Part shown: positions 57,545 to 64,000 of the stretch, one piece after another
How positions within the stretch are numbered: position 1 is the stretch's first letter
How the letters are laid out: each line of letters starts with the position of its first letter
Made by a program: the position numbers and the translations under genes
Notes under the pieces: model-generated
What the model saw: the letters and a program-made list of their open reading frames with translations, nothing else
The model's database searches: none
What the model was told of the DNA's origin: nothing
Assembly (NCBI GenBank): GCA_032622095.1
Contig: CP136061.1
Coordinates: 196,960,935 to 197,024,934 of the forward strand
Direction: 5' to 3'
Origin: Siphonodentalium dalli
Taxonomy: Eukaryota; Mollusca; Scaphopoda; Gadilida; Siphonodentaliidae
DNA: 64,000 nt

Positions 57545-59067
57545 CAGGGTTGGCTGATTTAAATCAAGCGATTTAAATCATTGATTTAAATCAAGATTTA
57601 AATCAATGATTTTTTTCAAAAAAATTATTGATTTAAATCAAAAAATTTGAAATTATTGCATATCTCAAGAATTTTCAATATCTAACAAGGTCTTTTGTAA
57701 ATTATAACATGATTATGATTAAACAATATACAGAATTGGATAATAGATATGAAATTGTGCAGTAATTGTCAACCCTATAGAAACAGGCATACTGCATGGT
57801 TCTGTGACTACCGGTACTGCTCCAGCAACGACCTGTTTCGCTTAGTTGTAACTACAATCAGATTCAGCACTCCCCATTACACTATTAAATTTCCTTTCCT
57901 TTTCTGATTGCAATACATGTAAATGCCAACCAAGTAATTCTACCATATACTATGCCATCTAAACTACCCTAGTTATCCATACTTGATATATGGTGTGATT
58001 ACATGTATGTCCTCAAGTCACCGAGGAGAAAAGGTGATTGATAATATATTCAGTTCTCAGCTAAAATTTACTAAATGTATCAGTAAATCTTTAAGCACAG
58101 GTCTACTTTTCCAGATACATGTATCACAACATTGGAACTCACATGGACCTAAGTGTATGCATAATTAAAGTACATGGTCGCTATATCTGTTCTGCCATGA
58201 TATTTGTGCTTGATACATGTTTTGAATTTTTTTGATTGTGAAATATATCCAACAATCGACAACAGATTAGTGATCTGTGTTCTATGTCCCTACATTTCCC
58301 GGATAGTCATGGTTTAAATTGAGCATATGTTTCGATTCACTTTTCCACTATAGTATGATAGTGGTAACGCGGAATTTCATCGGGGGACAGCATAATAAAT
58401 AGATGGGCATAATATATGCCTATTTTAAATGTGAATGGCCTGATTTGTCGAGGCCAGTAGCACAATTTCCACGGTCATGCACGATATGTGCCAATTGTAT
58501 AATAGAGCATATTACATGCCACTTTAATGATTATTTTGAGACCGGAATTTATAGATTCCATCAATTTAGATAGGGTGACTTATGTTTCTAATTTATTAGA
58601 GCAATTGTATCAGTCATAGTTTGAGCAAGCTACTATGCTAAATATAAAATACTATTATGCCTGTTTTGCGCATTTTATATGCGGAATTTTTTGTATTTGC
58701 AACTTATTTTATATATGGTTGGATAAATAACAACATCCCATCAGAACTATGGACGGGAAATTCTATGTAGCACTATACACTGCCTATTAGTGTTTAGACA
58801 TATTTTGTCACCCAATTTAGAAATTGGTGAACCCGCAAAAATAATAAATAATAATAGAATTTTGATTAATCCAGCCTTGGATATAATAAGCAACACCTTT
58901 TAGAACCTTCATTTATCAAAGACATTGCACAATTGCATATTTTCATAACAATTAGAAAAAAAATCAAAAAAATCGATTTAAATCAAATAAATCTGATTTA
59001 AATCAAATAAATCGATTTTTTTGATTTATTTAAAAAAATCAAAAAAATCACCAACCCTGGCCAGCAG
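57537..59067 (+). mobile_element. hAT-like non-autonomous element, 1,515 bp, 8-bp target duplication
   Basis: The element 57545-59059 has ends CAGGGTTGGCTGATTT and the inverse AAAATCACCAACCCTG. It is flanked on both sides by GCCAGCAG (57537-57544 and 59060-59067), an 8-bp duplication of satellite monomer sequence. CAGGG ends with 8-bp duplications define hAT elements. Both subterminal regions are made of reiterated ATTTAAAT palindromes. No transposase frame remains. Its interior at 58228-58500 matches 7230-7520. Confidence 0.9.
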
Positions 59068-59215
59068 CCATCTTGGATTTTACTATTTGCATGACTAAAT
59101 CGTTTGGTGCGGGCTACAGGTCGTACCTTTGGTCTGATCTTTATGAAATTTGTCATAAATGTTGACATTGACATGTAGATGGGAACGAGTCATTTTGGGG
59201 TCATTCGGCCAAAAA
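59068..59215. repeat. Remainder of array 1 beyond the hAT insertion
   Basis: Continues the satellite monomer exactly where the hAT element interrupted it (CCATCTTGGATTTTAC), runs one unit, and stops abruptly at CGGCCAAAAATTTTTTTT, beyond which the monomer homology ends. Confidence 0.8.
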
Positions 59216-59473
59216 TTTTTTTTTAGCATTTTCATGTTATCGGGCCAATATAAGTCATTTTTCTCCAAAATTTAGAGACGAAAACTGCGCTTTTTCATGT
59301 TATCATCAACATATCTGGTTTGAATGTAAACATCAAGCAATATGGCATTATCTGATAAGGTGAGTCCAAGAACAAAAAGCAAGGCTGTATTCCATGCCCC
59401 ATTAGCTATTGTGTAAATATTATATTATTTTTCAGAATTAAACAGCTGAATTAAATGGCAAAGAATTAGTTTT

Positions 59474-62400
59474 TAGCTCAACTTTACTTTGTAAAGTTTG
59501 AGCTATTGCCATGGCTTGGTATCCGTCGTCCGTGTGTGCGTGTGTGCGTGTGTGCGTGATGCGTCAACAATTTCCTTTAGCACGGGCTACAGTTCGTACC
59601 TTTGGTCCGATTATTATGAAATTTGTCATGGATGTTTACATTGACATGTAGATGGGAACGAATCATTTTGGGGTCATTCGGAAAAAAAACATGGCCGCCA
59701 GTGGCCATCTTGGATTTCAAAATTCAATCCATTAGCACGGGCTACAGGCCGTACCGTTCGTCTTATTGTCATGAAATTTGTCATGGATGTCAATATTGAC
59801 ATGTAGATGGGAATGAGTAATTTTGGGGTCATTTGGCCAAAAAACATGGCCGCCGGCAGCCATCTTAGATTTTACTCTTTGCATGACTAAATCCTTTGAC
59901 ACGGGCTACAGGTCGTACCTTTGGTCAGATCATCATAAAATTTGTCATGGATGTTAACAATGAAATGTTGATGGGAACAAGTCATTTTGGGGTCATTCGG
60001 GCAAAAAACATGGCCGCCAGCAGCCATCTTGGATTTTACTCTTTGTATGACTAAATCCTTTAGCACGGGCTACAGTTCGTACCTTTAGTCTGATAATCAT
60101 AAAATTTGTCATGGATGTTAACAATGGCATGTAGATGGGAACGAGTCATTTTGGGGTCATTCCGAAAAAAAACATGGCCGCCAGCAGCCATCTTTAATTT
60201 CAAAATTTAATTCATTAGCACGGGCCACAGGTCGTACTGTTCATCTTATCATCATGAAATTTGTCATGGATGTTAATATTGACATGTAGATGGGAACGAG
60301 TCATTTTGGGGTCATTCGGCCAAAAAACATGGCCGCCAGCAGCCATCTTGGATTTTACTCTTTGTATGACTAAATCCTTTAGCACGGGCTACAGTTCGTA
60401 CCTTTAGTCTGATAATCATAAAATTTGTCATGGATGTTAACAATGGCATGTAGATGGGAACGAATCATTTTGGGGTCATTCCGACAAAAAACATGGCCGC
60501 CAGCAGCCATCTTTGATTTCAAAATTAAATTCATTAGCACGGGCCACAGGTCGTACTGTTCATCTTATCATCATGAAATTTGTCATGGATGTTAATATTG
60601 ACATGTAGATGGGAACGAGTCATTTTGGGGTCATTCGGCCAAAAAACATGGCCGCCAGCAGCCATCTTGGATTGTACTCTTTGTATGACTAAATTCTTTA
60701 GCACGGGCTACAGGTCGTACCTTTAGTCTGATCATCATAAAATCTGTCATGAATGTTAACAATGACATGTAGATGGGACGAGTCATTTTGGGGTCATTCG
60801 GCCGAAAAACATGGCCACCAGCAGCCATCTTGAATTTTACTCTTTGTATGACTAAATCCTTTAGCACGGGCTTCAGGTCGTATCTTTAGTCTGATCATCA
60901 TAAAATTTGTCATGAATGTTAATAATGAAATGTAGATGGGAACGAGTCATTTTGGGGTCATTCGGCCAAAAAACATGGCCGCCACCAGCCATCTTGGATT
61001 TTACTCTTGTATGACTAAATCGTTTAGCACGGGCTACGGTTCGTACCTTTAGTCTTATCATCATAAAATTTGTCATGGATGTTAATATTGACATGTAGAT
61101 GGGAACGAGTAATTTTGGGGTCAATCGGCCAAAAAACATGGCCGCCAGCAGCCATCTTGGATTTTACTCTTTGTATGACTAAATTCTTTAGCACGGGCTT
61201 CAGTCGTACCTTTAGTCTTATCATCATAAAATTTGTCATGGATATTAACAATGGCATGTAGATGGGAACGAATCATTTTGGGATCATTCGGCCGAAAAAC
61301 ATTGTCGCCAGCGGCCATCTTTGATTTCAAAATTCAATCCATTAGCACAGGCTACAGGTCGTACTGTTAGTCTGATCATCATGAAATTTGTCATGGATGT
61401 TAATATTGACATGTAGATGAGAACGAGTGATTTTGGGGTCGTTCGGCCAAAAAACATGGCCGCCAGCAGCCATCTTGGATTTTACTCTTTGCATGACTAA
61501 ATCCTTCCCCGTGGGCTACAGGTCGTAGCTTTGATCGGAACTTCATAAAATTTGTCATGAATGTTAACAATGACATGTAGATGGGAACGAGTCATTTTGG
61601 GTTCGTTCAGCCAAAAAACATGGCCACCAGCAGCCATCTTGGATTTTACTCTTTGCATGACTAAATCCTTTGGCGCGGGCTACAGGTTGTACCTTTTGTC
61701 TGATCTTTATGCAATTTATCATTAATGTTGACATTGACATGTAGATGGGAACGAGTGATTTTGGGGTCATTCGGCCAAAAAACATGGCCGCTGGTGGCCA
61801 ATTGGATTTCAAAATAAATCCATTGGCGAGGGCTACAGGTTGTACTGTTAGTCTGATCATCATGAAATTTGTCATGGATGTTAATATTAACATGTAGACG
61901 GGAACGAGTGATTTTGGGGTCGTTCGGCCGAAAAACATGGCCGCCAGCAGCCATCTTGGATTTTACCCTTTGCATGACTAAATCCTTCCCCGTGGGCTAC
62001 AGGTCGTAGCTTTGATCGGAACTTCATGAAATTTGTCACGGATGTTAACAATGACATGTAGATGGGAACGAGTCATTTTGGGGTCGTTCGGCCAAAAAAC
62101 ATGGCCACCAGCAGCCATCTTGGATTTTACTCTTTGCATGACTAAATCCTTCCCCGTGGGCTACAGGTCGTAGCTTTGATCGGAACTTCATGAAATTTGT
62201 CACGGATGTTAACAATGACATGTAGATGGGAACGAGTCATTTTGGGGTCGTTCGGCCAAAAAACATGGCCACCAGCAGTCATCTTGGATTTTACTCTTTG
62301 CATGACTAAATCCTTTGGTGCGGGCTGCAGGTCGTACCTTTGGTAGGATCTTCATGAAATTTGTCATGGCTGTTGACATTGACATGTAGATGGGAACGAG

Positions 62401-62852
62401 TCATTTTGGGGTCATTCGACCAAAAAGCATGGCCACTGGTGGCCATCTTGGATTTCAAAATTAAATCCATTGACGCGGGCGGGCTACATGTCATACTATT
62501 CGTCTGATAATCGGAACGAATCATTTTGGGGTCGTTCGGCCAAAAAACATGGCCGCCAGCATCCATCTTGGATTTTACTCTTTGCATGACTAAATCCTTT
62601 GGAGTAGGCTACAGGTTGTAGCTTTGGTCGGATCTTCATAAAATTTGTCATGGATGTTAATAATGACATGTAGATGGGAACGAGTTCTTTTGGGGTCATT
62701 CGGCCAAAAAACATGGCCACCAGCAGCCATCTTGGATTTTACTATTTGCATGACTAAATCCTTTGGCACAGGTAAGACATTTCAATCAGCATCTTTCCTA
62801 TTTCTCCATTTACTGTAAACCATTAAATTATTCCCCTACCTAAGTTGAGCTA
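59474..62852. repeat. Hairpin-headed tandem array 2 (about 20 monomers)
   Basis: Starts with the hairpin TAGCTCAACTTTAC / GTAAAGTTTGAGCT at 59474, a (GTGTGC)n microsatellite near 59535, then about 20 monomers of types A and B in irregular order. It ends at AAGTTGAGCTA (62842-62852), the inverse of its first 11 bases. This outline (inverted ends, short microsatellite, tandem core of about 160 bp) resembles bivalve 'pearl' elements, which have been related to Helitron/Helentron-type elements. None of the minus-strand frames has a recognisable protein. Confidence 0.75.
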
Positions 62853-63036
62853 CAGTGTCATTGACACTTTCATTTCATGTTATCACCAACCTATATGCTT
62901 TTAAAGTAGATAAATATAACACCTATACATGACCAGATGGAATTAGCAGGCATGGGGACTACATGAACCAGAAAGCAAGGTTGTAGCATATATTCCATGT
63001 CTGCATAGCTGGTCATGGCCCAATATTAGTCATTGT
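62853..63036. other. Spacer after array 2, related to 59216-59473
   Basis: Shares TTTCATGTTATCA, AGCAAGGxTGTA and TATTCCATG with the stretch that precedes array 2. It is followed at 63037 by another, degenerate TAGCTCAACGTTAC start, so the array-plus-spacer unit may itself be repeated. Confidence 0.5.
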
Positions 63037-63129
63037 TAGCTCAACGTTACTTTGTAATTGGGGTGCTAAATCATATTAGGCATCTTTAACACTTCCATGA
63101 TTGAAGCTTCCTGAAATTTGCATTAAAAT

Positions 63130-63650
63130 GTGCCTGTGCATTCTGATTTTCTCTTTAATGGAGCCATGTAGGCGAATATATAACTTTAGTATAAGAGAAT
63201 ACATTGGCCTAACAATATTTACTTGTGGAACAGGCAATTCATCATTGAGATGCAATCAAGCCATGATACAATATATATACCAAGGAAATGGCCACCTACA
63301 GTAATGCCCTAATTAATCAACTCCATAACCACAGCAGAATTATGGATTGTTGCCATTCATCGGAAAGCTCTCGCCGAAAGCTTTCCGATGAATGACAACA
63401 AGCCATATTTCCGACTAAATCCTGAAAAGTTACCCATAATTCTGCTGTGGTTATGAAGTTGATTAATTAGAGCATTACTGTATACTATAAGCATTTGGCT
63501 TACTGCCAAATCCTTTTCTCTAATGTTGAATTGTTAATGTCTTTACATTATGTCTTATATTTGCTAGTTCTTGAGAATAAAATATTGTTTACACTAACAA
63601 TATTTACCTTGACCTTGTAAGTCAGTGCATTCTACTATATATGCGAGGCA
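63130..63650. mobile_element. Diverged relative of the 4.4-kb hairpin MITE, with an insertion
   Basis: The left part 63130-63216 has GTGCATTCT, TAGGCGAATATATA and TATAAGAGAATACATTGGCC; the right part near 63622-63650 has AGTGCATTCTACTATATATG and CGAGGCAA. Both correspond to the hairpin arms at 4419-4596. Between them lies the separate palindromic MITE at 63299-63480, which would have inserted into this older element. Confidence 0.5.
63297..63482. mobile_element. 182-bp palindromic TA-flanked MITE
   Basis: The element 63299-63480 between TA dinucleotides; ends CAGTAATGCCCTAATTAATC and GATTAATTAGAGCATTACTG. Nearly the whole sequence is an inverted repeat centred on TCGCCGAAAG. Its right half matches the interior of the 126-bp relative at 15294-15419, so it may be a fold-over derivative of that shorter form. 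Confidence 0.8.
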
Positions 63651-63715
63651 AATTCATCCTATTGTTCATCCGAAATTTCCCTCTAATATTTTGTTTGAAG
63701 ATTTTCGTCAAAGTT

Positions 63716-63730
63716 GGGGGGGGGGGGGGG
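63716..63730 (+). repeat. 15-G homopolymer
   Basis: Uninterrupted run of 15 G in otherwise AT-rich sequence; similar plus-strand runs occur at 16284, 22952, 36836, 41912, 52937 and 55813. Confidence 0.95.
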
Positions 63731-64000
63731 TAACTTAATACAGACAAAAATACCCACCCTCCGGTCACCGCATCCTAATGGGAGGCCAAATTCACATTTA
63801 ATAGCTAATTACGCTTTAATAAGAGTCATATATTCCATTTCGCTTAAGCGCAATTCTATTATATTAAGTTAAATTCCATGCCATTACTCTTAAGCATAAT
63901 GGAAATTGAATTAAGGTTATATGGGAGGCCAAATTAATTTTTAATAATTATTTGCAGGTAAGCACAATTATTTGTGATTATATTAAACAATTATTTATGG

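Larger units (their letters stand above)
55361..58237. repeat. Tandem segmental duplication, copy 2 (2,877 bp)
   Basis: Directly adjoins copy 1. The right breakpoint lies inside the hAT-like element at TTTTTGATTGT; the element continues beyond it in copy 2 only. All three boundaries share TGT, so the junction has at least 3 bp of microhomology. Confidence 0.95.

Noticed and set aside
53353-62720. Recurring minus-strand frames (for example those beginning MFFGR)
   Set aside because: They recur because the satellite monomer recurs; monomer lengths of 155 and 164 bp are not multiples of three and the frames end at arbitrary monomer positions.
1-64000. tRNA, rRNA, riboswitch, operon or bacterial promoter features
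   Set aside because: None was recognisable by eye; a dedicated covariance-model scan would be needed to exclude tRNA-derived sequences.

Overview
The window looks like animal nuclear DNA, AT-rich and dominated by transposable elements. I find no intact host gene and no bacterial-style gene organisation. The short palindrome TACATGTA is abundant, the LINE elements have an ORF1 with zinc knuckles and a lipase/esterase-like domain, and one repeat array resembles the bivalve 'pearl' type. Together these suggest a marine invertebrate, perhaps a lophotrochozoan such as a mollusc. The species is an inference.

Layout. 0-13 kb: a series of non-autonomous DNA elements (TTAA-flanked and TA-flanked MITEs, nested hairpins, arrays of short palindromic motifs) plus a 5'-truncated LINE end near 10 kb. 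13-24 kb: foldback elements, a 21-copy 45-bp minisatellite, LINE remnants and long stretches with nothing recognisable. 24-31 kb: MITEs, several near-perfect palindromes, a large inverted repeat and a degenerate island of the 'pearl-like' monomer. 31.2-37.9 kb: a PIF/Harbinger-type element with TAA target duplications. It contains a remnant transposase exon and carries an inserted LINE of about 5.3 kb (minus strand) with an intact ORF1 and a broken, internally deleted ORF2. 38-48 kb: mostly unrecognised sequence with an L2-like LINE tail, a 1.5-kb foldback element and a mariner-like MITE. 48.9-50.0 kb: a short copy of the same Harbinger element that serves as an empty-site comparator. 50.2-50.7 kb: a LINE remnant. 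52.5-58.2 kb: a nearly perfect 2,877-bp tandem duplication. 53.3-62.9 kb: hairpin-headed arrays of an about 155/164-bp tandem repeat, interrupted by a hAT-like element with an 8-bp target duplication. 63-64 kb: nested MITEs.

The parts form a readable history of nested insertions: LINE into Harbinger, Harbinger into a tandem repeat, hAT into the satellite-like array, then a tandem duplication that cut through the hAT element. The strongest candidates for something new are (1) a LINE ORF2 whose endonuclease is preceded by about 230 residues that are half aspartate, (2) a cross-family pattern in which several unrelated MITEs are filled with reiterated self-complementary micro-motifs, and (3) an element whose ends are inverted arrays of a 16-bp repeat. 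All calls come from reading the sequence by eye; no database search was run.
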